Origin: Verrucomicrobiia bacterium
Lineage (GTDB): Bacteria > Verrucomicrobiota > Verrucomicrobiae > Limisphaerales > JAKPVM01
NCBI GenBank assembly: GCA_026417275.1
Contig: JAOADO010000024.1
Location: forward strand, 1 to 21,402
DNA length: 21,402 nucleotides
Direction: 5' to 3'
This document shows, piece after piece, positions 1-8,854 of this stretch (positions within the stretch are counted from its first letter, which is position 1; every line of letters begins with the position of its first letter). Position numbers and translations under genes: made by a program. Under the pieces are notes generated by a model. That model had not been told where the DNA came from, did no database searches, and saw only the letters and a program-made list of their open reading frames with translations.

Positions 1-113
1 GTAAAAAACAGGGGATAATTCTTTCTGCCGGCGGGGGGGCGTCTCCCGGCACGGCTGCTGAAAATATATATGCGCTTGGCGAAGCCGCCAGGGTTTTCGA
101 TTCTATGGCTTAA
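1..113 (+). CDS. C-terminal end of a probable uroporphyrinogen decarboxylase (URO-D) family protein, partial
   Basis: The reading frame through codons starting at base 3 is open from the window edge to a TAA at 111-113 and gives 36 residues. They include LSAGGGASPGTAAENIYAL followed by a short helix-like end. A glycine-rich loop, then a P-G-T-x-x-E-N-I motif and a terminal alanine-rich helix, resembles the C-terminus of URO-D-fold proteins (HemE and the corrinoid methyltransferase relatives such as MtaA/CmuA). The start lies outside the window, so the specific enzyme cannot be told. The family call rests on one short motif recalled from memory and is moderate in strength. Confidence 0.55.
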   Translation, partial: KKQGIILSAGGGASPGTAAENIYALGEAARVFDSMA

Positions 114-308
114 GGCGTTTATTACCTTTATTTTCTCAATTATTGGCAAAACCAATTGCTGTTTGTAAGGATTCAAAAAAACCCCGGGGCAATATTCGTC
201 GTCATTTGTTCGACTGTTTTCTGAAATTTTTTAGACCATTTTTTAGCGCGTGTATTCCATTTGTATTGCTGAAATATCTTGCTTTGGATTTCATAATTTA
301 GGAGTATT

Positions 309-2219
309 GTGGTGATGCGTGAGTTTACATTGTTTAGTTCAGACGATCTTCACTGGTTTAATGAAGGGACGCATTATCACATTTATGATAAGCTGGGGGC
401 ACATCCCGTTGTCCATAAGGGCATTCACGGCGTTTACTTTGCCGTCTGGGCACCAAATGCAAAGTCCGTTTGTGTTATAGGCGATTTTAACAACTGGCAA
501 AAGGGACGCAATTTTCTGCATCCCCGCGGGCACAGCGGGGTGTGGGAGGGATTTGTTGCGGGCGCCACGATTGGGAACCGTTATAAGTTCCACATTCTTT
601 CTCAATTTCACGATTATCAGGTGGACAAAGCAGACCCTGTGGGATTTTACCATGAAACACCTCCTTCAACCGCTTCGATAGTCTGGGATTTGAGTTACAA
701 TTGGGGAGATAAGAAGTGGATGGAGCAGCGTGGGGAACGAAATAATCATAAAAGCCCGATTTCAGTTTATGAGGTTCATTTAGGTTCTTGGATGAGAGAG
801 GCTGGAAAGGAGACTCAGTTTCCCCGATACGCCTGGCTGGCGGAAAAATTGGTTGATTATGTCAAAAAAATGGGGTTCACGCATGTGGAGTTTTTGCCTG
901 TTATGGAGCACCCTTTTTACGGTTCCTGGGGATATCAGATTACTGGTTACTTTGCGCCAACGAGTCGCTATGGAACGCCTCAGGATTTTATGTACCTGGT
1001 GGACATGCTTCATCAGAACGGAATCGGCGTGATAGTTGACTGGGTGCCGTCCCATTTTCCATGCGATGAACATGGGCTTGTTTATTTTGACGGAACACAT
1101 CTTTATGAACACGCGGATATGCGCAAAGGGTTTCATCCAGATTGGAATAGTTACATTTTCAATTATGGACGATACGAGGTGAAAAGTTTTTTAATTTCAA
1201 GCGCAATGTTCTGGCTCGATAAATATCATATTGATGGATTGAGGGTGGACGCTGTTGCTTCCATGCTTTATCTGGATTATTCGAGAAAACACGGCGAATG
1301 GATTCCAAATAAATACGGAGGAAAGGAAAACCTTGAGGCGATTGACTTTTTAAGACAACTTAACACGGCAATTTATGAGCGATTCCCAGACGTCCAGACA
1401 ATAGCAGAAGAATCAACCGCCTGGCCTATGGTCTCGCGTCCGGCGTATGTGGGCGGTCTTGGTTTTGGTTTTAAATGGGACATGGGGTGGATGCACGATA
1501 CAATCCGCTACTTCAGCAAAGACCCAATCTTTAGAAAATATCATCACAACGACTTGACGTTTCGCGGGATGTATGGATTTACAGAGAATTTTGTGTTGTC
1601 TCTTTCTCACGATGAAGTTGTTTACGGCAAAGGTTCAATGATTCGCAAAATGCCCGGGGATAATTGGCAAAAGTTTGCGAATTTGCGGGCTCTTTACGGA
1701 TATCAATACGCCACGCCAGGGAAAAAACTCAATTTCATGGGCAATGAGTTTGGACAATGGAACGAGTGGAATCATGATTCCCAGCTGGACTGGCATCTTG
1801 TAGAACCTGGAAGTTTCCACGACGGGCTTCAAAAATGGATTTCAGACTTGAATAGATTCTACAAAGGCGAACCTGCCCTTCATGAAACTGATACCATGCA
1901 ATCTGGTTTTGAATGGATAGACTGCAATGACTCGGAATACAGCACGCTGTGTTTTTTGAGGAAAAGTGAAGATTCTTCAAGCATAGTCCTTGCTGTGTTC
2001 AATTTCACCCCGATTCCAAGATACAATTACAGAGTGGGCGTTCCTGAATCGGGCTGGTGGACAGAAATTCTCAACAGCGACGCCCGGTGTTACGGCGGCA
2101 GTGGACACGGCAATTTCGGCGGCGTTCCAACCCAATCCAGACCGTGGCACTTTAAAAAAGATTCAATCCAGATAACCTTGCCGCCATTGAGCGCGCTTTT
2201 CTTTAAATTCGCGGGATAA
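309..2219 (+). CDS. glgB: 1,4-alpha-glucan branching enzyme (GH13_9)
   Basis: Cytoplasmic enzyme that moves alpha-1,4 oligoglucan segments to alpha-1,6 branch points during glycogen synthesis. Residues about 35-120 form the N-terminal CBM48 beta-sandwich ([20 protein letters not shown]). The GH13 barrel follows, with region I DWVPSHF at 244, the nucleophile D314 in GLRVDAV, the acid/base E367 in AEEST and D435 in SHDEVVYGK. The spacings of 53 and 68 residues between these three equal those in E. coli GlgB (D405, E458, D526). At 636 residues it lacks the extra N-terminal domain of the 728-residue E. coli enzyme, a known short form. GTG at 309, GTG at 312 and ATG at 315 are all in frame. The TAGGAG at 299-304 lies 7 bases before GTG 312 and 10 before ATG 315, so the true start is probably one of these. 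No other glycogen gene is adjacent. It converges on the DUF1080 gene. Confidence 0.97.
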   Translation: MVMREFTLFSSDDLHWFNEGTHYHIYDKLGAHPVVHKGIHGVYFAVWAPNAKSVCVIGDFNNWQKGRNFLHPRGHSGVWEGFVAGATIGNRYKFHILSQFHDYQVDKADPVGFYHETPPSTASIVWDLSYNWGDKKWMEQRGERNNHKSPISVYEVHLGSWMREAGKETQFPRYAWLAEKLVDYVKKMGFTHVEFLPVMEHPFYGSWGYQITGYFAPTSRYGTPQDFMYLVDMLHQNGIGVIVDWVPSHFPCDEHGLVYFDGTHLYEHADMRKGFHPDWNSYIFNYGRYEVKSFLISSAMFWLDKYHIDGLRVDAVASMLYLDYSRKHGEWIPNKYGGKENLEAIDFLRQLNTAIYERFPDVQTIAEESTAWPMVSRPAYVGGLGFGFKWDMGWMHDTIRYFSKDPIFRKYHHNDLTFRGMYGFTENFVLSLSHDEVVYGKGSMIRKMPGDNWQKFANLRALYGYQYATPGKKLNFMGNEFGQWNEWNHDSQLDWHLVEPGSFHDGLQKWISDLNRFYKGEPALHETDTMQSGFEWIDCNDSEYSTLCFLRKSEDSSSIVLAVFNFTPIPRYNYRVGVPESGWWTEILNSDARCYGGSGHGNFGGVPTQSRPWHFKKDSIQITLPPLSALFFKFAG

Positions 2220-2236
2220 AATAGGAAAAATTCTCC

Positions 2237-3124
2237 TTACTCAATCGGCTTTATCTCTAACTTTTTAAAGAATATCTCCGCCCCGTTTGACTGCAGGTAA
2301 ACTTTTCCCCAATAAGGATAAGCGCCGGTTCCTGTAAAAACTTTTTTTCCGTTGACGAGGACGTTTATTGAGCCACCCCGCGAGATTACTTCAATGGTAT
2401 TTAATTCTCCGCCTGGTTTTTCAGGGTCGTCGGGAGAACGCCAGCCGGGGATTTTTTGGCGATTTTTGGGGTCGTCGCGATAGAATGTTGACCACGGTTT
2501 AGAATGCGTCACGCCGTCCCACGAGGTTAACCGCGCGCCGTCCAGAACAACAATGTCTCCAGTTTGACCGTCGGCAATCTGGATTTCGATGCCTTTTGTC
2601 CAGACCTTGTCGGCGCCGTTTGCGTGGATGACAATGCCGCTGTTTTTTGGTTTTTCTGCGGCGTTCCCCCACATTTTTGTTCCCCATTTATATTCAACAA
2701 TTAAATGATAATTTGTGAATGTTCGCGTTGTGCATATAAAACCGCGGTATTGTCCGCTTATTCGCAAGAGTCCATCAGACGTCACAGAAAAAACGCCCTC
2801 GGGGTCATTCTGAGTACCGAATTTTTCGAGCCATGTGTAAAAACCAGTCAGATTTTTTCCGTTAAAAGAAAAATCCGCGCCTGTTTGCGGCGGCTCAATT
2901 TCGTCCAGCCATTGACGCAGTTCTTTTACGTTAAGTTCATTTTTTAATTGTTCCACGCGGTTGCTCTCCACGCCAAGAGAACGAAGCCAGATGAAAAATT
3001 TGAATTCGTTTGCTCTCGGCTCAGCGGCGGCATTTGTGTCGGGATTCTGGGAAAACGCTGTTGTGCAAATTGCAAGACTTGCCAGCAGAATTAATCTTTC
3101 CCACAAAAAGTTTATTATTTGCAT
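2237..3124 (-). CDS. Exported 3-keto-disaccharide hydrolase domain (DUF1080) protein
   Basis: 295 residues. The N-terminus has a basic-hydrophobic signal peptide (about residues 1-25, ending CTTAFSQ, a plausible signal peptidase I site), so the protein should leave the cytoplasm. Residues about 84-293 match the DUF1080 / 3-keto-disaccharide hydrolase family (Pfam PF06439), a concanavalin-like beta-jelly-roll: FSFNGKNLTGFYTWLEKFG, then GLLRISGQYRGFI, then YHLIVEYKWG, then NSGIVIHANG, and the terminal VYLQSNGAEIFFKKLEIKP. The family is abundant in Planctomycetes, Verrucomicrobia and Bacteroidetes. Characterised members act on 3-keto-glucosides or related sugars, but many are untested. Residues 26-80 are a linker or short helical domain I do not recognise. 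Its 3' end is 17 bases from glgB, with no clear terminator between them. It sits alone on this strand, so the substrate cannot be inferred. Confidence 0.88.
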   Translation of the reverse strand: MQIINFLWERLILLASLAICTTAFSQNPDTNAAAEPRANEFKFFIWLRSLGVESNRVEQLKNELNVKELRQWLDEIEPPQTGADFSFNGKNLTGFYTWLEKFGTQNDPEGVFSVTSDGLLRISGQYRGFICTTRTFTNYHLIVEYKWGTKMWGNAAEKPKNSGIVIHANGADKVWTKGIEIQIADGQTGDIVVLDGARLTSWDGVTHSKPWSTFYRDDPKNRQKIPGWRSPDDPEKPGGELNTIEVISRGGSINVLVNGKKVFTGTGAYPYWGKVYLQSNGAEIFFKKLEIKPIE

Positions 3125-3447
3125 GTTTAGCGTTTATTGTTAACCTGAATTGATGTTAGATTCATTGGAAAAATAAAGCAATAATGTAATTAGAATCGTT
3201 ATTTGATATCAATCACTGGCATTTTTTATAAAAAAGAATTGGATAGGCGAATGAGAAAAAATAGCGCCCCTGAGCGCTTGAACAATGGCAACCACTCTCC
3301 CGATGGGATAAAGTGGGAAATATTCGCCCCGCCTCCTGGACAGACGGCAAACCACCATCATAAAAATGCCGCCGAATGACACAGGAGGTTGCCACCTTGA
3401 TGGGATAGAATAACAAATAGAGTTTAATCTGAAATTAAAGAAAACTT
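3125..3447. other. Intergenic spacer with nested inverted repeats
   Basis: 323 bases without a convincing gene. The right half carries several complementary words. TGGCAACC at 3286-3293 pairs with GGTTGCCA at 3387-3394. CCTCCTG at 3332-3338 pairs with CAGGAGG at 3382-3388 and would compete at the last two bases. CGGCA at 3345-3349 pairs with TGCCG at 3367-3371 inside it. GATGGGATA occurs twice, at 3302-3310 and 3399-3407. This could be a structured leader of the next gene or the remnant of a repeated element. I do not recognise a known riboswitch. The left half (3125-3240) is AT-rich and would hold the promoter of the leftward DUF1080 gene. Confidence 0.45.
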
Positions 3448-3885
3448 ATGAATGTAGAAGTATTTGTACTTTGCGACGCCGCAACGGATTATCACGGGAA
3501 GTTGAATATTCTCGGCTCTTTTGATTGCATATGGTCGGCAAAGGAACCAATTATGCATCCATTTTGCGCCATCGCACTTCGAATCAGGTTCATGCGAATT
3601 GAGGAAGGGACGCACCCCATAAAAATCAACATCGTGGATGAAGACGGTAAAAACATTGTCCCGCCAATAGACGGCAATTTGAACATTAAATTTGCTACAG
3701 ACGATGAATCTGTAGCGGCGAATTTGATTATCAACCTTCAGGGAATAAGGTTTGAGAAATTTGGCAATTATTCGATTGACCTTGCCATTCATGGAAGACA
3801 CGAGGCATCGTTGCCTCTCTTTATAAAACAGGCAAAACTACCCCCACAATCCCAACAACCTTCCGAACCAGAACAATTTAGTTGA
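3448..3885 (+). CDS. Small conserved protein resembling the DUF6941 family
   Basis: 145 residues, no signal peptide and no membrane segment. The opening MNVEVFVLCDAATDYHGKLN followed by a G-S-F-D turn, and the alternating hydrophobic pattern through residue 125, fit a small all-beta protein. I recognise the N-terminal pattern (v-x-vfvLCD-a-a-x-d-x-x-gKlnilG) as that of the DUF6941 family, which has no established function. The last 15 residues are Pro/Gln/Ser-rich and probably disordered. The Shine-Dalgarno is weak (AAAG at 3438-3441). It lies downstream of the structured spacer at 3286-3407 and 141 bases before the efflux operon, with a separate AT-rich gap. Co-transcription with the operon is therefore possible but not shown. 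An antisense open frame (3424-3801) was judged a shadow. Confidence 0.7.
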   Translation: MNVEVFVLCDAATDYHGKLNILGSFDCIWSAKEPIMHPFCAIALRIRFMRIEEGTHPIKINIVDEDGKNIVPPIDGNLNIKFATDDESVAANLIINLQGIRFEKFGNYSIDLAIHGRHEASLPLFIKQAKLPPQSQQPSEPEQFS

Positions 3886-4000
3886 ATAGAATCAATGAAA
3901 CTTAAGTCAGATAAGGTTTAGATTAGTTTATTTAAATTTTGCGAAAGATTTTTTTAAATAAAGTGAAACCTTTTTTGCTGATTTAATGTCAAAATAAAAA

Positions 4001-4026
4001 GGTCACTATTTAGATAGGGTCACTAT
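4001..4026 (+). repeat. 9-bp direct repeat immediately before the efflux operon start
   Basis: GGTCACTAT occurs at 4001-4009 and again at 4018-4026, a 17-base period, with the second copy touching the ATG of the TolC-like gene. The AGGG inside the second copy (4016-4019) is also the probable ribosome binding site, 7 bases before the start. Two half-sites could be an operator or a translational-control element, or simply a small duplication. No regulator gene is adjacent. Confidence 0.5.
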
Positions 4027-5700
4027 ATGGGTGATAATACGGCAAGAAAGACAATCATAGCAATGTTCTTTGCCGCAACCGTTATTTTAATCATTTTTGG
4101 CGGTTGCACCGCAAAGTATTATACCCGTTCGGCGGATAAGGAGGCGTACAAAATAATCGCCGAAAAGTCGCGTGTTGTAACAAACATGGATACAAAGTTT
4201 ACAATCCAGACGAATCCGCCTCCAGATTTAAGCGATTGCCCGATAAACGAAAAAGCGGAAGAATCACTTGGCAGTGAAGCGGATATAGAAAAGGGCGCTC
4301 GGGTAATCTCGCTGGATAAGGCGCTGGAACTCGCCGTCAAATACAGCCGCGAATATCAGGGGCAAAAGGAATCGTTGTATCTGCAGGCTTTGAGTTTATC
4401 TCTAACGCGGCACCGAACACCGCCCCTTTTTCCAAAACAGAGATTGAGAAATCAGGAAATCTACGCTGGAGTGGACAATCTTGTTGATGCTAAGAAGTTT
4501 AATACCGGCGTTAGCGGAAGTCTTGAATCAATGTTATGGACTGGAGGGAAAATTGTTACTGATTTTTCAATGGATTTTAGCAGATTTTTGAAAGGCGACC
4601 CTACTGCCGCGCTTTCGTCCACAATGGTGGCTACGTTTACCCAGCCGATTTTGCGCGGCGCAGGCTATAGAATAGCCATTGAAAACCTTACCCAGGCTGA
4701 AAGAGATTTTCTTTATGCTGTGCGCAATTTTACCAGATACAGAAAAGACTTCGCCATTCGCATTGCCACAGCGTATTACGGCGTTTTGCAGAATCGCGAC
4801 CGCGTCCGCAACACCTATCGCGGCTTGCAGAATTACAGGATGAACGTGGAGCGCGATACTGCGTTTGTAGTTGAAGGTCTGCGTGCTCAGGCGCAACTGG
4901 ACGAGTTGAAACAAGCAGAGTTAGCTACTGAATCGTCCTGGATTAATTCTGTCATCTCTTATAAACAGGCACTTGACCAGTTTAAAATAACACTTGGTCT
5001 GCCCCTTTCGACTAAAATCATCCTCGACGACACAGAATTGACTCGTTTGCAAATCATCCACCCGCAAATCACGCTCGATGATGCAATAAAGATTGCAGAA
5101 GCAAGCAGGCTTGACTTGCACAACCAGCGCGACCAGCTTGAAGACACCCAGCGAAAATTGAAAATTGCTAAAAACAACCTTCTTCCAAACCTCGATTTTA
5201 CCGGCAGCGTTTATCTGCCAGACCGGGCAGGAAATAAAGGCTTGCCGGATGTTAACAATCCTCAATGGGACGCAAACGTGAACCTGAAAATTCCATTGGA
5301 CCGAAAAGCCGACCGTAACTCCCTTCGCTCAGCTCAAATAGCCCTTCAGCAGGCTCAGCGCAACTACGAACTCAAACTGGACAACGTCCGACTGGAAATC
5401 TTTAACGACTGGCGCTCCCTTGACCAGGCGCGCAGAAACTACGAAATCAGCGAAGCAGGGGTCCGTGTAAGCGAACGCCGTGTCGAAGAACAAAACATTC
5501 GTGCCGAACTTGGCAGAAGCACAGCCCGCGAAGTCGTCGCAGCGCAGGATTCCTTAATTAAATCGAAAAACGACCTGACCGACGCTGTTATTGCGCACAC
5601 CCTGGCAAGACTGCGGCTCTACAGCGATATGGGAATTTTAATCATCGGCGAGAATGGTAAATGGGAGGAGATAGCCAATGCAGATAATAAACAAAATTAA
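4027..5700 (+). CDS. TolC-family outer membrane efflux protein
   Basis: 557-residue outer membrane factor, the exit duct of a tripartite efflux pump. The N-terminus has a hydrophobic segment (about 9-26) ending F-G-G-C, so Cys27 could be lipidated as in OprM/NodT-type factors, although the residue at -3 is an atypical phenylalanine. Residues about 90-540 are the two OEP repeats, long amphipathic helices rich in Q, R, L and A. Examples are LDKALELAVKYSREYQGQKE, then LTQAERDFLYAVRNFTRYRK, and, in the second repeat, SAQIALQQAQRNYELKLDNV and AREVVAAQDSLIKSKNDLTD. It is the first gene of the operon, and its last 23 bases overlap the adaptor gene, so the two are translationally coupled. The start at 4027 has AGGG 7 bases upstream. 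The substrate is unknown. Confidence 0.9.
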   Translation: MGDNTARKTIIAMFFAATVILIIFGGCTAKYYTRSADKEAYKIIAEKSRVVTNMDTKFTIQTNPPPDLSDCPINEKAEESLGSEADIEKGARVISLDKALELAVKYSREYQGQKESLYLQALSLSLTRHRTPPLFPKQRLRNQEIYAGVDNLVDAKKFNTGVSGSLESMLWTGGKIVTDFSMDFSRFLKGDPTAALSSTMVATFTQPILRGAGYRIAIENLTQAERDFLYAVRNFTRYRKDFAIRIATAYYGVLQNRDRVRNTYRGLQNYRMNVERDTAFVVEGLRAQAQLDELKQAELATESSWINSVISYKQALDQFKITLGLPLSTKIILDDTELTRLQIIHPQITLDDAIKIAEASRLDLHNQRDQLEDTQRKLKIAKNNLLPNLDFTGSVYLPDRAGNKGLPDVNNPQWDANVNLKIPLDRKADRNSLRSAQIALQQAQRNYELKLDNVRLEIFNDWRSLDQARRNYEISEAGVRVSERRVEEQNIRAELGRSTAREVVAAQDSLIKSKNDLTDAVIAHTLARLRLYSDMGILIIGENGKWEEIANADNKQN

Positions 5701-8113
5701 AACAATTTACAAAAATCTTTACAGCAAATATCCGAAACTAACAGTGGCGGTTTCCGTGGTGGTGGTGGCATTTGTTGTCTACGCCATTTTTGCACCTAAA
5801 AAACAAAACCAGAATGCTATAACCTTTGAAGCACGCCGTGGAAATCTCGACATCACCGTCGTCGAAGGCGGAACCGTAGAAGCCCTTGAATCTCAGGAAA
5901 TAAGGTGCGAAGTAGCCGCAGGTTACCAGGGAACCAAAATCCTGAGAATCGTCGAAGAAGGCTATTTTGTTACAGACGACGACGTCAAAAATGGCAAGGT
6001 CCTCGTTGAACTTGATTCAACGGAAATGCAAGAAAGACTGCTCACGCAGGAAATACAATTTCAATCAACGCTTGCGGCATTGACGGAAGCACGTCAAAGT
6101 TTCGACATTCAGCTCAACCAGAGCAAGTTAGACATTAAAACATCCGAACAAAACGCGCGGTTTGCCTACATGGATTTTGCCAAATTTGTCGGAGATAAAC
6201 TTGCCGCCGAGGTTGTGGAAAAATTGGGGATGAAGGAACGGACCAACGCGGACATCATTGACCTTGCCAAGCTTGAGGGGGCGCTAAAACCACTGCTTGC
6301 GATACCATCCGACTCCAGCGCCGAAAACCAGCCAAACAACGGAACAGAATTAAACGCAAACAGCCCCCAACCGAGTTCGCCAGCCAGCGCCACAGGCTCG
6401 GGAAATCAGCCTGGAGGTATTGAACGTCCTACGCGACAGGGAACCGACGGAGCAACAGCTGGCGAAGGCAGTAGACGGGCAGGACAGGGACGGCGTGGTC
6501 CGCGTTCAGACACCGAATCTGGCGAGCCAGGCGTTCGCGGCGAATCAGCCGGACCTGGCTTTCCGCGAGGACAGGGTTTCCAACGCGGTTCTGGACAGGG
6601 AGGAGGACCAAGAAGTCCATCTTCGGGTGAAAGCAGCGAATTCAGGCAAAGACGCGAATTTCCTGCAAATCGGGAAAACCCAAATCTTGCCTCCACAGAC
6701 CAATCTTCACGCTTATCCGCGATTAACAACCCGGACATTCCCGTTGGCGCAGGCGGGGGAAACAATGGAAAAATCGAGTCGCTGTCAATAATGCCTTCGC
6801 TCTCAACAGAAATATTCTCAATTGTTGGAAATCCGACTCAGGACGAAAAGATTGATTTTTCTCAGTACGCCAAGCCAGAACTCCTCGGCGATGGCTCCGC
6901 CAAACAACAATTAAGAAAATTGCTCGACGACCTCCAAGTTGCGCAGGCACAACTTGCATTGCAAGAGACAAAATTGCAGGGGACAGAGCGATTATTCAAA
7001 AAAGGTTTTATAAGCAAAACGGAACTCGAAACCGAGCAGATGACTTATACAAACAACGCACTCCGCGTTGCCACGGCGCAGACCGCGCTTGACTTATTCA
7101 TCAAATACGAATTTCCGAAACAGGCGGAAGAGTTGCTTTCTAAATACGACCAGACATTGAGAGCTCTTGAGAGAACAAAAAAGGAAGCAGTTTCAAAAAT
7201 AGCTCAATCACTCGCAAAATTAAGAGCTGCAGAAGGGCGTTACAAAATTGAAGCCCAGCAGAGACAGGACTTGATTGACAGAATTAATAAATGCGTTATT
7301 CGCGCCCAAAAGAGCGGTCTTGTAATATATGCAAACGACCCGCGCGGCTATGGAATTAACGAACAAATCCGCGAAGGCGCCACAGTTCGCGAACGGCAAA
7401 CCATACTTACAATCCCGGACATGAGAAATATGGCTGTCCGAGTCCGCATACATGAATCCTACATAAAACGCGTTCAAAAGGGACTGAAAGCAAAAGTTCA
7501 GGTAGACGCTTTTCCCGAAGACGTTTTGAATGGCGAGGTAACAAAAGTCAGCGTAATTCCAGACTCTGGCAGTCGCTGGATGAATCCGGATTTAAAAGTT
7601 TATCCGACTGTCGTGAGCATCACAGACGAACGCGAATGGCTTAAACCCGGCATGAGCGCAAAAGTGGAAATCATGGTCAATCGTCTTACAAACGTTCTCT
7701 ACATTCCACTGCAAGCGGTAACTGTTGTTGGAGGGAAACAAGTCTGCTTTGTTCAAGGACCTTTAAGCACAGAAATGCGGGTAATCGAGGCAGGCGATTT
7801 TAACGATGAATTCATCGAAGTAAAAAGCGGTTTAAAAGAAGGCGAAAAAGTGTTGTTGCAACCGCCTCCGCCAGAGTCACGGGGCAAGGAGCAGGAATCT
7901 TCATCGGAGGATGAGAACGGCGGACAGGCAAATAAACGCGTACCTGGAGAAACAATGACACTTTCGCCGGATAGTTCTTCTGGAAGCGTTGCGCCGACGG
8001 GGACGGGCTCTCGCGGCAATGGCGCTCCGATGCCCGCGGACGATTCAGGCGGCGGACGCGGAATGCGCCGGGGCGGTGGCGGTGGCGGCGGTAATAGAGG
8101 AGGAATGAGATAA
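5678..8113 (+). CDS. HlyD/MacA-type periplasmic adaptor with large low-complexity insert
   Basis: Membrane fusion protein linking the inner-membrane ABC permease to the TolC-like duct. The start is fixed by GGGAGGAG at 5663-5670, 7 bases before ATG, inside the upstream gene. Residues about 20-42 are the single inner-membrane anchor. About 50-125 is the first lipoyl half (GGTVEALESQEIRC). About 125-200 and 409-540 form the coiled-coil hairpin (VAQAQLALQETKLQGTERLF). The second lipoyl half follows (RAQKSGLVIYANDP), then the beta-barrel and membrane-proximal domain to about 725. Two unusual parts bring it to 811 residues against the usual 350-450. Residues about 205-405 are a Gly/Pro/Ser/Arg/Gln-rich insert, and the tail after about 728 is disordered, ending in a Gly-Arg run. 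The family call is firm; the role of the insert is unknown. Confidence 0.9.
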   Translation: MQIINKIKTIYKNLYSKYPKLTVAVSVVVVAFVVYAIFAPKKQNQNAITFEARRGNLDITVVEGGTVEALESQEIRCEVAAGYQGTKILRIVEEGYFVTDDDVKNGKVLVELDSTEMQERLLTQEIQFQSTLAALTEARQSFDIQLNQSKLDIKTSEQNARFAYMDFAKFVGDKLAAEVVEKLGMKERTNADIIDLAKLEGALKPLLAIPSDSSAENQPNNGTELNANSPQPSSPASATGSGNQPGGIERPTRQGTDGATAGEGSRRAGQGRRGPRSDTESGEPGVRGESAGPGFPRGQGFQRGSGQGGGPRSPSSGESSEFRQRREFPANRENPNLASTDQSSRLSAINNPDIPVGAGGGNNGKIESLSIMPSLSTEIFSIVGNPTQDEKIDFSQYAKPELLGDGSAKQQLRKLLDDLQVAQAQLALQETKLQGTERLFKKGFISKTELETEQMTYTNNALRVATAQTALDLFIKYEFPKQAEELLSKYDQTLRALERTKKEAVSKIAQSLAKLRAAEGRYKIEAQQRQDLIDRINKCVIRAQKSGLVIYANDPRGYGINEQIREGATVRERQTILTIPDMRNMAVRVRIHESYIKRVQKGLKAKVQVDAFPEDVLNGEVTKVSVIPDSGSRWMNPDLKVYPTVVSITDEREWLKPGMSAKVEIMVNRLTNVLYIPLQAVTVVGGKQVCFVQGPLSTEMRVIEAGDFNDEFIEVKSGLKEGEKVLLQPPPPESRGKEQESSSEDENGGQANKRVPGETMTLSPDSSSGSVAPTGTGSRGNGAPMPADDSGGGRGMRRGGGGGGGNRGGMR

Positions 8114-8155
8114 CAAGAGATATTCGATTTTTCCAACCCGGCGAAATATCAGAGC

Positions 8156-8845
8156 ATGGCTAAAACAATCGCAAAGCTTGAAAACGTTAAAAAAACCTAT
8201 CTGATGGGTGTTGTTACCGTCCACGCCTTGCGCGGAGTTTCAATGGAGTTTTACGAAGGCGAATACATCAGCATAATGGGACCATCAGGGTGTGGAAAAT
8301 CCACACTTCTGAACCTCCTTGGCTGTCTGGATAGACCGTCGGAAGGACATTACTACTTAGGCGGCGTGGATGTATCGCAAATGGACGACGATGAACTATC
8401 CGCCGTAAGAGGAAAAAAACTCGGCTTTATTTTCCAATCCTACAACCTTATTCAACAATTAACCGTTATTGAAAACATTGAAGTACCCCTTTTCTACCAG
8501 GGCGTTCCGCCAGAAATCAGCAAACGCAAAGCCACCGAAATGGCAAAACGCGTCGGGCTCGAACACCGTCTGCACCATAAGCCGTTCGAACTCTCCGGCG
8601 GTCAACAACAAAGGGTTGCCATCGCGCGCGCACTGGTAAACGACCCGCTCGTCTTGCTTGCGGACGAGCCCACTGGAAATCTTGACTCAAAATCGGGGAT
8701 TGAAATATTGCAGGTCTTCGACGACCTACACAAACAGGGCAAAACAATAATCATGGTTACACACGATGAATCCGTTGCACGCCGCGCCGAACGCACCATA
8801 AGATTGAGAGACGGTGTAGTTGAAACCGATTCAAGAAACAGATAG
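8156..8845 (+). CDS. ABC transporter ATP-binding protein (MacB/LolD type)
   Basis: 229-residue cytoplasmic ATPase that powers the permease encoded next. All motifs are present: Walker A GPSGCGKST (42-50), Q-loop FQSYN (Gln94), signature LSGGQ (146-150), Walker B LVLLADE (165-171), D-loop NLD and H-loop VTHD (His203). The sequence from KTYLMGVVTVHALRGVS to the end is the MacB/LolD (type VII, mechanotransmission) subfamily rather than an importer ATPase. ATG at 8156 is 42 bases after the adaptor stop and has no good Shine-Dalgarno. The permease starts 9 bases after its stop. ATPase and permease are separate polypeptides here, unlike fused E. coli MacB. Confidence 0.95.
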   Translation: MAKTIAKLENVKKTYLMGVVTVHALRGVSMEFYEGEYISIMGPSGCGKSTLLNLLGCLDRPSEGHYYLGGVDVSQMDDDELSAVRGKKLGFIFQSYNLIQQLTVIENIEVPLFYQGVPPEISKRKATEMAKRVGLEHRLHHKPFELSGGQQQRVAIARALVNDPLVLLADEPTGNLDSKSGIEILQVFDDLHKQGKTIIMVTHDESVARRAERTIRLRDGVVETDSRNR

Positions 8846-8854
8846 GGACAAAAA

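Noticed and set aside
3424..3801. Antisense open frame over the DUF6941-like gene
   Set aside because: The forward frame has a recognisable family pattern; the reverse has none.
3913..3972. AAGGTTT / AAACCTT inverted repeat before the efflux operon as a terminator
   Set aside because: Seven AT-rich pairs over a 46-base loop would be too weak to act as a terminator.
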